From positions 62,001 to 126,000 of the forward strand of contig JAJFFH010000019.1 in the NCBI GenBank assembly GCA_021776735.1: a stretch of 64,000 nucleotides of DNA, in the 5' to 3' direction. The stretch comes from Planctomycetota bacterium. GTDB taxonomy: Bacteria > Planctomycetota > PLA2. The translations under genes were made by a program, and so were the position numbers. Within the stretch, counting starts at the first letter, position 1. Every line of letters begins with the position of its first letter. The notes below the pieces were generated by a model, which made no database searches, was not told the origin of the DNA, and saw only the letters and a list, made by a program, of their open reading frames with translations. This document shows, in pieces, positions 26,980-36,584 of the stretch.

Positions 26980-27335
26980 ACACCGACCGTCAGTTTCTCG
27001 CGCGCCTGCACGAAGGCATCGACCATGCCGAGCGGAAACGACGCCGGGGAAGCGTACGGACGGCGATGCTCCTGGGCGTCATGGCGCTCGCGACGTTTGG
27101 TTGGTACGCGCGCCGCGACAACCAAGAAGACATCGCCGTCCGTCCGCTACCGCCCGCTTCAAGACTGGTCCACAACCCCATCGCTTCGATGCTGCTCGAA
27201 GCCGCCCGACTGCGGCTCGACGGTTTCGGCGACCGTTCCGCAGCCGCACCCCGGCTGCGCATACTCATCCGCGACTATCCGCGCACGCGCGAAGCCGCGC
27301 TCGCGCGCGCACTGCTCCAAGGAGAATCCTCATGA
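26976..27335 (+). CDS. Small single-pass membrane protein, candidate anti-sigma factor
   Basis: 119 residues. A basic cytoplasmic N-terminus (about 25 residues, FLARLHEGIDHAERKRRR), one membrane helix (TAMLLGVMALATFGWYA, about 30-46), and an outer tail containing SMLLEAARLRLDG. Size, topology and coupling to the sigma gene by an ATGA overlap fit an anti-sigma factor, but no zinc-binding HxxxCxxC motif is present, so this is inference. Two dispersed elements in opposite orientation flank the membrane helix (encoding VRTAML and EDIAVRPLPP). The stop overlaps the next start (ATGA). Confidence 0.65.
   Translation: MNTDRQFLARLHEGIDHAERKRRRGSVRTAMLLGVMALATFGWYARRDNQEDIAVRPLPPASRLVHNPIASMLLEAARLRLDGFGDRSAAAPRLRILIRDYPRTREAALARALLQGESS
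27051..27070 (+). repeat. 20-bp dispersed element, left arm of an inverted pair
   Basis: 16 of 20 bases match; sense; encodes SVRTAML at the beginning of the membrane helix of the candidate anti-sigma protein. Confidence 0.65.
27129..27148 (-). repeat. 20-bp dispersed element, right arm of an inverted pair
   Basis: 18 of 20 bases match; antisense; encodes EDIAVRPL right after the membrane helix. It lies 58 bp from the opposite-facing copy in the same 360-bp gene. Confidence 0.8.
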
Positions 27336-28336
27336 TCCGCCCGATGATCGTCCTGCTGGTCCTGATCGCCGCCGTTCCGGCCCAGGAGGCAAAAAAGGAG
27401 GTGCCGCGAAAGCTGACGTACCGGCTGCCACAGTTTTCCGGCTCGAATCACGATCTGTTCAACCCGTTTCTCAAGAAGTGGCCGTATTTTGCGGAGTGCG
27501 GACTGCCGCACGAGGAGTGGAAGGGACTTCACCACACGTTCTTGAAGACCTTTGGCATCTCGACCGTTGAAGTGGACGACGAAGACGTGCTGGTCACCTT
27601 CACGACCTCGATGAACGAGCGGCACGCCGACGCCATCGTGCGGACCCTCTATGCGCAATGGAGAAAACTCCTGGGGGCGAAGCAGGAAGGAGGTCTTGCG
27701 CATGCACGGCAGGAGCAGGACCGTGCCGATCGCGAGCTGCACGCGGAGCGGACGAACCTCAAGAAACTCGCGCAGGAGGGCGCGGTCTGGGACCGGGCGG
27801 ACGGCGTGCAGGAGACCGAGGGCCGCCTGCGCGAGTTGCGGCACCGGCTGGTGGACGCGCGGATCGAGAAGGCCGTGTTCAAGGCCCGCGCGCGGGCGAT
27901 GCGGGAGCATGTCCAGACGCGCCTGAGGTGGCGCGAGCAGGCGCTCAAGCGACGCATCCAGGAACTCGAGGAGGAGTTGGCCCAGGAACGCAAGAACGAC
28001 CCGGGCGGCCAGGGCACGCATAGTGAACTGTTGCTCACGCGGCTGGTCGAGCTGCGCGAGGAACTGGCCATGCCGAACGAGGAATTGCTGGAAGACCTGA
28101 CCGCGCTCGAGATTGATCTGGTCGGCCACGAGGAACTCGTCAAACAGCTCCAGATTCAGATGGAGGAGGAGCGCCGGCGACGCGTACAAATCGCGACATC
28201 ACCGGATCTTGGTTCGATCCACAACCGCACCCTGGCCCTGGAGGAGCACACCCGATCGCTCCGCGACCAGATCGACGACCGAGAGCGCAACCTCGCCGAG
28301 TTCCGCAAGCTCCGCACGAAGCGGGTGGACGGCTAG
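27332..28336 (+). CDS. Exported coiled-coil protein
   Basis: 334 residues. A signal peptide (IRPMIVLLVLIAAVPAQ) is followed by a small globular part (about 20-105, with WPYFAECGLPHEEWKGLHHTFLKTFGI) and then about 220 residues of heptad-rich, charged helix (for example EQALKRRIQELEEELAQE, LVKQLQIQMEEERRRR). I do not recognise a family. ATGA overlap with the membrane protein gene places it in the sigma operon, so it may be part of the signalling or envelope response that the sigma factor controls. It ends in a 4-bp convergent overlap with the SDR gene. Confidence 0.75.
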   Translation: MIRPMIVLLVLIAAVPAQEAKKEVPRKLTYRLPQFSGSNHDLFNPFLKKWPYFAECGLPHEEWKGLHHTFLKTFGISTVEVDDEDVLVTFTTSMNERHADAIVRTLYAQWRKLLGAKQEGGLAHARQEQDRADRELHAERTNLKKLAQEGAVWDRADGVQETEGRLRELRHRLVDARIEKAVFKARARAMREHVQTRLRWREQALKRRIQELEEELAQERKNDPGGQGTHSELLLTRLVELREELAMPNEELLEDLTALEIDLVGHEELVKQLQIQMEEERRRRVQIATSPDLGSIHNRTLALEEHTRSLRDQIDDRERNLAEFRKLRTKRVDG

Positions 28337-29340
28337 CAGTCCGGCGATTGCTCGCACGCGTGCCAGTCCTGCAGCAACTCGGTTTCGCGTTTGCGGGTGA
28401 GGCCGGTCTTCATGTTGCGGTTTGTGTCTTGTGCCCACGCGTGGGTGTCGCGAATCGTCTGCTCCATCGGCCGGCACTCGAACCCGGCGGCCATCGCGCG
28501 CGCCGGTGTGCGGGTCGTAAACGCGCGTTCGGTTGCGCGCAGCGGGAGGTCCGCCCATGGCGTGGCGCCGCGTTTCTCGAGCCAGTCGAGGGCCGCCCAG
28601 GTGATCGTCGCGTCATTGCCCGCGACTTCCCTGCACGCAGCGAGGAGCCGACCGAACTGCTGGCGCGGGGTCGTGGGGCCGGCGGTGTTGAACGTGCCGC
28701 TCGTTTTCTGTTCGGCGGCGTGCACGATCCACGCGGCGAGATCTCTTGCATCGACGAATTCGACCGGCCAATCAGGGGGTGCGGGGGCGAGGACTTCGCC
28801 GCCGGCGGCGACGCGAACGGGCCAGTAGGTGAAGCGGTCGCTCGGATCGTGCGGGCCGACGATCAGACCGGAGCGGACGTTGGTCACGCGGCCGGGCATC
28901 GCCTCTTCGGCGGCGCGTTCGCACAGCGCCTTGAGCGCGCCGTACGTCTCGCCCGTGACCTGCTCGACGGTTTCGTCCTCGATGGTGGCCAGCGCCGCCG
29001 ACTCGTCCTGGCCCACGGTGTCGGGATCGGCGTCGGAGTACACCGACTGGGTCGAGACGAAGATGTAGTGCTCGGCGGCGTCGCGCAAGCACTCGGCCGA
29101 CGCGCGCACGAGTCGCGGGACGAACCCACAGGTATCGATGACGGCGTCCCATTTTCGCTCGCCCGCACGCAGCACATCGAGGCCGCCGTCGCGGTCACCG
29201 CGAAGATTTTCAAGATCCGGAAACAGGTCGGCGTTGCTTTGGCCGCGATTGAACAGCGTGATCTCGTGCCCGCGGGCGCGCGCCGCATCGACCACATGCC
29301 GCCCCAAAAACACGGTTCCGCCGAGTACGAGAATGCGCAT
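28333..29340 (-). CDS. NAD-dependent epimerase/dehydratase, extended SDR family
   Basis: 335 residues. The N-terminal dinucleotide-binding motif is MRILVLGGTVFLGRHVV (GGTxFxGR, typical of the atypical or extended SDR group). DAVIDTCGF and YIFVSTQSVYSD follow, with the active-site Ser/Thr region. TYGALKALCE has the YxxxK catalytic pair; in this subgroup the motif is YGALK. The C-terminal substrate domain contains VEFVDARDLAAWIVHAAE. Such proteins act on nucleotide sugars or flavonoid-like substrates; the substrate here is unknown. Confidence 0.88.
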   Translation of the reverse strand: MRILVLGGTVFLGRHVVDAARARGHEITLFNRGQSNADLFPDLENLRGDRDGGLDVLRAGERKWDAVIDTCGFVPRLVRASAECLRDAAEHYIFVSTQSVYSDADPDTVGQDESAALATIEDETVEQVTGETYGALKALCERAAEEAMPGRVTNVRSGLIVGPHDPSDRFTYWPVRVAAGGEVLAPAPPDWPVEFVDARDLAAWIVHAAEQKTSGTFNTAGPTTPRQQFGRLLAACREVAGNDATITWAALDWLEKRGATPWADLPLRATERAFTTRTPARAMAAGFECRPMEQTIRDTHAWAQDTNRNMKTGLTRKRETELLQDWHACEQSPDC

Positions 29341-29366
29341 GCGCCCAGCCTACCCGTACATGCGTA

Positions 29367-32300
29367 TCAGCGTCGCGGCTCGACGACGATGTCGGTCGCG
29401 CCGGCCTCGACCGTTACAGGCTGTATGGGGAGAAACGTGCCTTCAATTCGCCACGTGCCTGGCGGAAGACCACGGATGTGAAACGTCCCGTCTTCGGCGA
29501 CCGGGAGTGAGCGGTGTAGCGGGCCCTGCACGACGTGTAGCTGGACCGAACGCGGCGCGCCGACAAAACGACCGCGCAACGAGAAGCCGTCCTTGACCAC
29601 GAGCTCGATCGGACCTTCGCCGTGGCGTACGCCAGCAAGGGCATACCGGTCGGACTGGTCCGAGAACGCATAGGCCCACCCGGACGGTTCGCGGAGATCG
29701 TCGAAGTGAAACGTCCCGTCGCTCTTGAAGACCGCGGAAGGAGAGGCCTGCTCAAGCCACCCGCGATACCCTCGCCCACTGGGGTTCGGCACGTCCGCCA
29801 TCCAGCGCAGCGTGAATCCCTTTTCGGCGGTCACGAAGGTGCCGCGCAAAGACCACGGCCGCGCGACCGGGATGCGAACGAAGGCCGAAGGCAGTTGGAA
29901 ACCGTACGGTTTCGCGAGCAAAACGGGCAGATCCCAGCGTTCTCCGCTGCGAAGCCGGAGTTCGTAGGCACCTTCGGGAAGGGGACCGAGGCGAAAGCGC
30001 GTAGTGATTTCCAAAAACGCTGTCGCGAGTTCCTCGTCGTGGCCCAACCGGTGAGCGGCAACGAGCCCCTTGAGAATCGGGCCGCCGCGGTCACCGACGA
30101 GTTCACCCTCGAGCCAGTATCCGCGATCCAGACGCACGGTGACCGGCTCGTTCCCCGCGCGCACGACCACGGAGCGGCGCAGAAACGGCGTTGCAACGCC
30201 CCCCGTCGGTCGCAGGTACAGAGTCACGTCGCTTCCCGGCACGAGCGACCCGAGACGGAAGTGTCCACGACCGTCCGTGCACGTGAACGGGGCTCCGCTC
30301 CATTCGTCGGCTCCGTTCCATGGCTCCGTGCTGGTCAGCACCAAGACGTCGGCGACACCATGGCCGGCGGAATCCATAACGCGGCCCGCGAGGATGGTGG
30401 CGTCGCGCACGACGATCTGCGGCACGGCCTCGGGCCGGTCGATCCGAAGCGGCTCGGCATACACGTACGCGGCCGAAGTTCTTACGCGTACCCAGAACGG
30501 TTCCAGGAGAAGGCCGGGAAACGCAAACGAGCCGTCCGACACGGTCACGACCGTATCGTCCGAATAGTCGAATTCGAACGTCCGGTCGCGGACTCGCGTA
30601 TCACCGTCGTCCTGGCGTTCGCGGTATGCGATCTCGACGAAAGCACCCGCCACGCCACGACCGCGTTCATCTACTACGCGCCCGGACCAGAGGCGACCCG
30701 GGGGCAAGGTCAATGTAAGGGCCTCGCCGGAGGGTGGCACCGGGGCGTCGATGTGCAACGCGCTCAGCGGGAGGCGCGAGCCGTCCGCCGCGCGCGGCCG
30801 GCGCACAACGATAGAGATCTCATCGACGTCGGGTGCAACCGTGCAGGAGAACGCACCGTCGCGCACCTCGATCCTCTGCCGATACCGGCCGCGGATGGTC
30901 AACTCGGCCAGGGCAACGGGATGTCCTTCGGAATCGACCACGGTACCGCGCACAGGACGCGCCGGCTCCGGAGGCTTCCGCTTCAAGACGACACGAATGT
31001 CGTCGGCCGGCGCCCGCCACTTTCCCTCGAGGGCGTTGTACTCGACTTCGAAGGTGTAATGGCGCCCGCCACCGTACAGACCGGCGATGCGGAACCGCCC
31101 CTGCCCATCCGTGATCGCGGACGCGCCGGTGTCGCCGACCTCGCCCCCGTGGCGATTCCAGCCCCAGTCGCTTCCCCGAGCGGTCAGGTCGATGCCGGGC
31201 GCGGGGGTCCCGTCCGGACGGACCAGCGCACCGGAGATCGCGTAGGTCTGCTTCGACAAGACGACCACCTCCGCGGACTCGCCCGCCGGCACATCGATGA
31301 GGACCATGTCCGCAGGCCGCGCGTACACCGCGTAGCGCCCCGGCTCAAGCCCGCGAAACGAAAACCGCCCGTCGGGACCGCTCCTGGTTTCCCTCTCGGG
31401 ATGAACAAGGTGCAAGGTGACCACGCCGCGCAAGACCCCAGCCGGCCGCAACGCGAGTCGTAACGGCTTCGCTGGCGGACGAGAGAAGGGCCCGGCGCGC
31501 TCGCTGCGACGCCCGCGCGCGGCGGCCTGCACGACCCACGCCCGTCCGTGCGGCAAGCCCGAGAGCTCGAACGCGCCCTTGGCGTCCGCGATCGCCGATG
31601 CGACAGGCCCCAAGTCGAGTAGCCCCTTCCACTCGGGATCCCACGCGCCCACAAGCGCCCCCGCGCCCCCCTCCACAACGCCGCGCAGCGTCCACCCCGG
31701 TTCAAGCACAAACATCGCCGTCCGTCCCTGACGTGCGTCGATCCGTCCCGTCCGATACCCGGACGCACTCGCCTCGAGCGTGGCGCCGTCCGTGAGCCCG
31801 GAGATCGCAAACATGCCGCGCGCGTCCGTGACGACGAAGTGCTCGTTGCGAGGGATGCGCACGTGTGCGCCCGCGATTGGTTTCCGGTCCCAATCCACTA
31901 CACGCCCGGAGATCCTCAGGCCGGGAAGCAAACGGACGGCGATGTCTTGATCCTTGCCGATCGTCAGCTTGCGCGTAAACGACGTGTAGCCCGGCGCGGT
32001 CACCGTGAGCTTGGCGGCTCCGGGCAACGCGCCGGCGAGGGCGAACGAGCCGTCCGGGCCCGCGGTGCTCGTGACGGTCGCACGCTTGCTCGTGACCTTT
32101 GCGGTCGCGCCGGGCACGTTGATGGTGCCGCGCAGGGTGGTCGCGTCGGCGGGGACTGAGAACTCCAGCGTGCCGGGCACGACGACGTCGAGGTGGTAGC
32201 GCGCGTTGCCCTTGCGCACCGTCACGCGGATGTGGCCGCGCGGTGCTCGCAGCCAACCGGGATTCGGACCGTCCCACCAGCGGCCGAGGCGGCCCGAGAC

Positions 32301-32741
32301 CGGGAGCCGTGGACGGACGTTGAGCGTGCCCGCGGGCTTGAGGACGAATGAGACTTCGCGCGCAGCTAGATTGCGTGGGCAGACTTCCATGGTGCTTGAT
32401 AACCCGTCGTCGGTGTGCGCGATGACCCAAAGATCCTTGAGCGGTACGCCGCGCAACGTGAACCGGCCCAATTCGTCGGTGCGCGCGATGGCGCGGAGTT
32501 GGTGACCGTCCGTGGTGCGCGCGCGCACCCGTGCGCCCGCGACGGGGTGTCCGTCCGCGTCGCCCACCGTGCCCTCGACGATGCCGGGACCTTCGGGCGG
32601 ATGCTTCATCACCCGCCGACGAGGACCGGGCTGCTCGGCCTCTTCGAGAGCGATCCGGCGGCGGCGGTCTACATCCGCCCAGCCAAAAAGCATCAGCGCA
32701 GCCAGGCCCGCGCCGCAAAGAAGCAGGATTGCGGCCCTCAT
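29367..32741 (-). CDS. Giant carboxypeptidase-regulatory-like repeat protein
   Basis: 1124 residues. A hydrophobic N-terminal helix (AAILLLCGAGLAALMLFGW) anchors or exports the protein. About ten Ig-like regulatory repeats follow (motifs such as VEGTVGDADGHPVAGARV, ISGRVVDWDRKPIAGAHV, DGRFSFRGLEPGRYAVY). It is built like the two sigma fusions nearby but without the sigma domain, suggesting the same extracellular module was reused. Two dispersed elements lie within the first third. It starts 19 bp downstream of the kinase stop (32761) on the same strand, so it may share a transcript with the sigma-kinase pair. Confidence 0.8.
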   Translation of the reverse strand: MRAAILLLCGAGLAALMLFGWADVDRRRRIALEEAEQPGPRRRVMKHPPEGPGIVEGTVGDADGHPVAGARVRARTTDGHQLRAIARTDELGRFTLRGVPLKDLWVIAHTDDGLSSTMEVCPRNLAAREVSFVLKPAGTLNVRPRLPVSGRLGRWWDGPNPGWLRAPRGHIRVTVRKGNARYHLDVVVPGTLEFSVPADATTLRGTINVPGATAKVTSKRATVTSTAGPDGSFALAGALPGAAKLTVTAPGYTSFTRKLTIGKDQDIAVRLLPGLRISGRVVDWDRKPIAGAHVRIPRNEHFVVTDARGMFAISGLTDGATLEASASGYRTGRIDARQGRTAMFVLEPGWTLRGVVEGGAGALVGAWDPEWKGLLDLGPVASAIADAKGAFELSGLPHGRAWVVQAAARGRRSERAGPFSRPPAKPLRLALRPAGVLRGVVTLHLVHPERETRSGPDGRFSFRGLEPGRYAVYARPADMVLIDVPAGESAEVVVLSKQTYAISGALVRPDGTPAPGIDLTARGSDWGWNRHGGEVGDTGASAITDGQGRFRIAGLYGGGRHYTFEVEYNALEGKWRAPADDIRVVLKRKPPEPARPVRGTVVDSEGHPVALAELTIRGRYRQRIEVRDGAFSCTVAPDVDEISIVVRRPRAADGSRLPLSALHIDAPVPPSGEALTLTLPPGRLWSGRVVDERGRGVAGAFVEIAYRERQDDGDTRVRDRTFEFDYSDDTVVTVSDGSFAFPGLLLEPFWVRVRTSAAYVYAEPLRIDRPEAVPQIVVRDATILAGRVMDSAGHGVADVLVLTSTEPWNGADEWSGAPFTCTDGRGHFRLGSLVPGSDVTLYLRPTGGVATPFLRRSVVVRAGNEPVTVRLDRGYWLEGELVGDRGGPILKGLVAAHRLGHDEELATAFLEITTRFRLGPLPEGAYELRLRSGERWDLPVLLAKPYGFQLPSAFVRIPVARPWSLRGTFVTAEKGFTLRWMADVPNPSGRGYRGWLEQASPSAVFKSDGTFHFDDLREPSGWAYAFSDQSDRYALAGVRHGEGPIELVVKDGFSLRGRFVGAPRSVQLHVVQGPLHRSLPVAEDGTFHIRGLPPGTWRIEGTFLPIQPVTVEAGATDIVVEPRR
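31711..31730 (-). repeat. 20-bp dispersed element, partial
   Basis: The 14-nt core is perfect but the AGCAAA end is lost (14 of 20 bases). Sense; read as GRTAMFVL. Confidence 0.55.
31927..31946 (+). repeat. 20-bp dispersed element, perfect copy
   Basis: 20 of 20 bases match; antisense; read as DQDIAVRLLPG, where it forms the last strand of one regulatory-like repeat. It faces the copy 197 bp away. Confidence 0.9.
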
Positions 32742-32760
32742 CTGGATACAGCGTACCCGG

Positions 32761-35718
32761 TCACTTGCAGGCGGTCTTCCACTCCTCCCAAAACGCCTGC
32801 CAGTCTTCCCGTTCGCTCTCGGGCAGTTTTGCCAGCGCCGCGCCGCGGACCGGGGCGAGCCCCGGATCCTTCGCGAACCACTCCAGGTACCGCTTCGCGC
32901 GAAGGCCGACCCTGCCTCCTCGGCCCAGCTCTTGCTTCCGGCCGGTGAGGCTCATTCGGATCCAGCGGAGTGCACGCGGCCGCTCGCCCTTGACCAGGGC
33001 CGCGCAGGCGGCGTTATAGGAGTGGAGCGGGAACGCTACTCCGTCCAGTTGGCCCGGAGCAAACGCGGCCTTGAAAAACGCGAACGATTCGGCGTCGCGT
33101 TTCGTGTGGTTGAGCAGATGTGTACCAACAAGCGCCGCAACCTGTGCTGCGACGTCGCCCGGCGCGCGGCGGTCGGCGATGATCTCGGCAGCGCGTCGGT
33201 TCCACTCCTCCAACGACTTCACAACGGCGTCGATGGTGGCGTACTGCTCAGCGTTCAGACCGAGGGCCTTCTTGTAGGCACGAATCCGTATCAACTGAAT
33301 CTCGAAGTTCGCGACATCCTTCAGAACAACCTCGGCGTCTTCGAGGCTGCCCTTTGCAAGCCGGTCCGTCCACGCCTGCGCATGCGCCTCGATCCAGCCG
33401 ATGGACACGTTGCGCAGGCGCTTCTGTTCGGCGGGCGAAGCTCCCTCGACGATGTTTAAGGCGCACTGAGTGGCGTACATTCGGTGGCTTCGGATTCCAC
33501 CCATTTCGCTTTCAAGCGCAGGTCGCGCCTGAAACGCCAGCTCGTATAGCCGGACCGAGTCGGCGTACCGTGGAATGAGGGTCGTACACACTTGCGCGAT
33601 GTAGAGCCGCCAGCGCGGCTCAGGAGGCAGTAGGTCACCGTCGAGAACGCGCCGATCGTTTTCTTGCACTGCCTTTAGGTACAGGTTCTTGAGGTTGACA
33701 ACCGCCGGGTGAAACGTCGGATCCATCTGCAGGGCCCTACGGAGGGTCGTGATCTTCTCGGCGCGGTCCCGAGCGTAGTTCGACAGCACGTTATGCGGCT
33801 CGGGCGCGTGCGGAAACGCGCGGATGGCGCGTTCGGCTGCCGCGCGCGCCTTCGCGCGATCCTCCTGCACCAGCGCGAGGTGAATCATGTCACTCGGTGT
33901 TCTGCGGCGCGCAATGGCTTGGCGAAATGCCTCTACCGCCTCGGGCTCCCGGCCCGCCGCCTTGAGCAGACGCGCGGTCCGCGAGTAGGTCTCGGCGTAC
34001 TCCGGCATCCGCTTCGCCGCCGATCGACAGGCCTGCAATGCGCCGTCGAGATCGTCGCTCGCCGCCAGCTTGCGAGAGCGTTCCAGGTCCGCCAGAACGA
34101 GGCGCGCCATCTTGGCTTTCGGCACGATCCGATCCCGCGTCGCATCGAACCGGTCATGCAGGTCCGCATCGGCGTTGCCCTTCGCCAGCGCGCGCGACGC
34201 TTCTTCGATCGCTGTTCGTGCGCGCGCCCACAGCGTCAATTCCTGTTTCTCCTCGGCCTGATCCGCGAACAACTTCGCGCGCTCCAGCGCCTGGTTTACT
34301 TCCAGCGCCGTGCGCGCCTGCTCCACTGCCTTGCGCTGCTGCGAGCGCCAGCCCAGGAACACACCGACGCCGATCACGAGCACCACGACCGCCGCAAGAG
34401 AGACGGCAAAGCGTCGCGCCCGTCGCGCGTACTCGGCGGCCTGTTTTTCCTGCCGGGCCAGCGCATGGGCCGCCTTCTCGGCCTTCTTCGAGGCTCGCGC
34501 ACGCTCCTCGGCGCGGGTTGCCGCCAGCTTGGCCTGCTCGGCGCGTAGTTCGACGCCCGCGAGGTACGCACCCACCGCTTTCGCCAGCTCGCCGGCGCTT
34601 TGGTAGCGCGCGTCGGGAGCCGGAGTCAGGCAACGTCGCGCCACGGCGACCAGCTTCTGGTCCGCGCCGCAGGCATCCAGGCGCGCGTACGCATCGTCCA
34701 GCTTCGCCGCCGCGGCTTCGCCGAAGACCTCGCTGCCGTCTCCGGTGTACGGCGGCTGGCCGGTCAGGATCTCGCAGAGAATCGCCCCGAGACCGAACAC
34801 GTCGCTGCGCTCGTCCACCCGTTCCACGTCGCCGCGCGCCTGTTCCGGAGACATGTAGCGCGGCGTGCCCATCACCGACCCCACGACGGACTGCGAACCT
34901 TCCCCGTCGCTACGCAGCGTGCTGACAACCGTCTCGTGGGCCCGGCGTCGCGCCGTGCGTTCGTCCTCGATCCCGCCGTGGCGCAGCACCTTCCCCATGC
35001 CCCAGTCCACGACCAGCACCTCGCCGTACGCACCCACCATCACGTTGCTCGGCTTCAGGTCCCGGTGGATCACGCCGCGCGAATGCGCGTACCCGACGGT
35101 CTGGCAGACGGACTCGAAAATCGAGAGGGCACGTCGCCGACCCTGCGACGGCGACGGGCGCGCGGTCAGCAGGGCGGCCAGGGTCTTGCCCTTGATCAGC
35201 TTCATCGTGAAGAACGGACGCCGATCGTTGCCAAGCCCGATCTCGTAGACCGGCACGATCCCGGGATGCTGAAGCTGTCCGCCGATCTGCGCCTCTTCCA
35301 CGAAACGCTGGATGACCTCCGGAGTATCGGCGTATTCGTCGCGAATCACCTTCATCGCCACGTCGCGTCCGAGATCCACGTCGTGCCCCTTGAACACGAC
35401 CCCGACGCCGCCGCGCGCGATCTCGCCCACGACGCGATACCGCCCGCGCCGCGTCCCGCCGCGATCCCCGCCCGAGCCGGGCCGCACAACCGGTGTCGGC
35501 GTGACCGTCGAACCCGCCTCACGCAGGAGCAGCGGCACGTACGCCCCTCCGTCCGAAGCCAGCCGCGCCAAGACGCTCACGTCGGCCGACGAAGGCACTT
35601 GCGCCGCCGGCGCCCCCGCCCCCCCCTTTGACTTTTTTTCGTAGGCAGCCTCGAGTCCCGCTTCCACGTCGAGGCTTTCGAGTGTGTTGTCCGAGGTGTC
35701 GTCGGGCTTGTTGGTCAT
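32761..35718 (-). CDS. Membrane Ser/Thr protein kinase with C-terminal TPR region
   Basis: 985 residues. A Hanks-type kinase domain (about 94-385) has the Gly loop [14 protein letters not shown], the ATP lysine in VAMKVI, the catalytic loop HRDLKPSN, and [10 protein letters not shown]. The metal-binding DFG is replaced by DWG (VVDWGMGKV), a variant I associate with planctomycete kinases. A juxtamembrane Ala/Lys/Glu-rich coiled coil leads to a membrane helix (about 443-462, [21 protein letters not shown]). The outer part is helical with TPR-like repeats ([28 protein letters not shown]). The ECF sigma gene lies 83 bp upstream on the same strand, so the pair forms a signalling unit. Confidence 0.9.
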   Translation of the reverse strand: MTNKPDDTSDNTLESLDVEAGLEAAYEKKSKGGAGAPAAQVPSSADVSVLARLASDGGAYVPLLLREAGSTVTPTPVVRPGSGGDRGGTRRGRYRVVGEIARGGVGVVFKGHDVDLGRDVAMKVIRDEYADTPEVIQRFVEEAQIGGQLQHPGIVPVYEIGLGNDRRPFFTMKLIKGKTLAALLTARPSPSQGRRRALSIFESVCQTVGYAHSRGVIHRDLKPSNVMVGAYGEVLVVDWGMGKVLRHGGIEDERTARRRAHETVVSTLRSDGEGSQSVVGSVMGTPRYMSPEQARGDVERVDERSDVFGLGAILCEILTGQPPYTGDGSEVFGEAAAAKLDDAYARLDACGADQKLVAVARRCLTPAPDARYQSAGELAKAVGAYLAGVELRAEQAKLAATRAEERARASKKAEKAAHALARQEKQAAEYARRARRFAVSLAAVVVLVIGVGVFLGWRSQQRKAVEQARTALEVNQALERAKLFADQAEEKQELTLWARARTAIEEASRALAKGNADADLHDRFDATRDRIVPKAKMARLVLADLERSRKLAASDDLDGALQACRSAAKRMPEYAETYSRTARLLKAAGREPEAVEAFRQAIARRRTPSDMIHLALVQEDRAKARAAAERAIRAFPHAPEPHNVLSNYARDRAEKITTLRRALQMDPTFHPAVVNLKNLYLKAVQENDRRVLDGDLLPPEPRWRLYIAQVCTTLIPRYADSVRLYELAFQARPALESEMGGIRSHRMYATQCALNIVEGASPAEQKRLRNVSIGWIEAHAQAWTDRLAKGSLEDAEVVLKDVANFEIQLIRIRAYKKALGLNAEQYATIDAVVKSLEEWNRRAAEIIADRRAPGDVAAQVAALVGTHLLNHTKRDAESFAFFKAAFAPGQLDGVAFPLHSYNAACAALVKGERPRALRWIRMSLTGRKQELGRGGRVGLRAKRYLEWFAKDPGLAPVRGAALAKLPESEREDWQAFWEEWKTACK

Positions 35719-35801
35719 GTCGCTCGCTCCTCCACTCCCGGTCCCGGCCTCGCGCGGGTTTCGTTTCGAGAATCCAAAAGAAAACTGCGCGGCGAGTCAG
35801 C

Positions 35802-36479
35802 TCAGCGCAGGATGTCGAGGAGCCGGGCGCACTCGCGCTTGATCTCGGCAGGCGTGCCGCTCACGTGCTGCGCGACGGTTTCGTAGAGTGCTGCGGCAAA
35901 CTCCCGGCGCGCGCGCCGGTACCGGCGGTGGACGGCAGCGGGATCCTCGCCCCACCGCGCGGCGATGTCGCGAATCGGAAGACCGTCTCCAAAACGGAGC
36001 CGTAACAAATCGACCTGCCGGTCCGGATCCGGCCCTTTCTCGCGCACCATCGCCGCGTGCCGGTCGCGCGCGGCGCGCATGATGGCACGGGCCCAGGCAA
36101 TCTCGAACGCGCGCGAAGGGCTGGCCGACGGCGACGGCACGGCAGCACGCGTGTCCAGACGCGTTTCGCGCCGGTCGCGGCGCTGCGCCCGCTCTTCGTG
36201 TCGCCGCGCCACGTTGCGTGCCACCCCGTACAAAAACGCGCGAAACCCGCCGGCGTCGTGGTCACGCCGGGCCCGCGCCAGCGCGCCGTTCGGCCGCACG
36301 AGATCCAAAAAGACGTCCTGCACGGCGTCGTCAACCACGCTGCGCAGCGGCGTACCGCGCCAACGCGCTCCAACGTACGCTTGGACGACCGGAAGGTACA
36401 GACGAGCGAACGCGTCGCGTGCATGCGCGTCTCCCCCCGCCGCATCCTCGATCAGAGTCCAGCAGGTCTCTTCCGTCAC
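35802..36479 (-). CDS. ECF sigma factor paired with a Ser/Thr kinase
   Basis: 225 residues from GTG 36479, chosen because the frame upstream reads as the reverse complement of the thioredoxin gene. Region 2: DAFARLYLPVVQAYVGARW, VVDDAVQDVFLDLVRP, and FLYGVARNVARRHEE. Region 4: DLLRLRFGDGLPIRDIAARWGEDPAAVHRRYRRARREFAAAL. The kinase downstream may phosphorylate it or its partner. It is divergent from the selenoprotein-like gene, with about 105 bp between starts for both promoters. Confidence 0.88.
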   Translation of the reverse strand: MTEETCWTLIEDAAGGDAHARDAFARLYLPVVQAYVGARWRGTPLRSVVDDAVQDVFLDLVRPNGALARARRDHDAGGFRAFLYGVARNVARRHEERAQRRDRRETRLDTRAAVPSPSASPSRAFEIAWARAIMRAARDRHAAMVREKGPDPDRQVDLLRLRFGDGLPIRDIAARWGEDPAAVHRRYRRARREFAAALYETVAQHVSGTPAEIKRECARLLDILR

Positions 36480-36584
36480 GGCGCACGAGTTTAACGTTTT
36501 TGGCTTTGCGCCGCGGAGCCCCTCCCGCCCCCGGACCCCCTTACCGCCTCGCGGACCTTGAAGACCTTCGCTATGCTCTTCGCC

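Noticed and set aside
35940-35965. GGCGATGTC inside a sigma gene resembling the dispersed element
   Set aside because: Only nine bases match, and they code the conserved helix-turn-helix residues RDIAARWG, so the likeness is explained by the protein.
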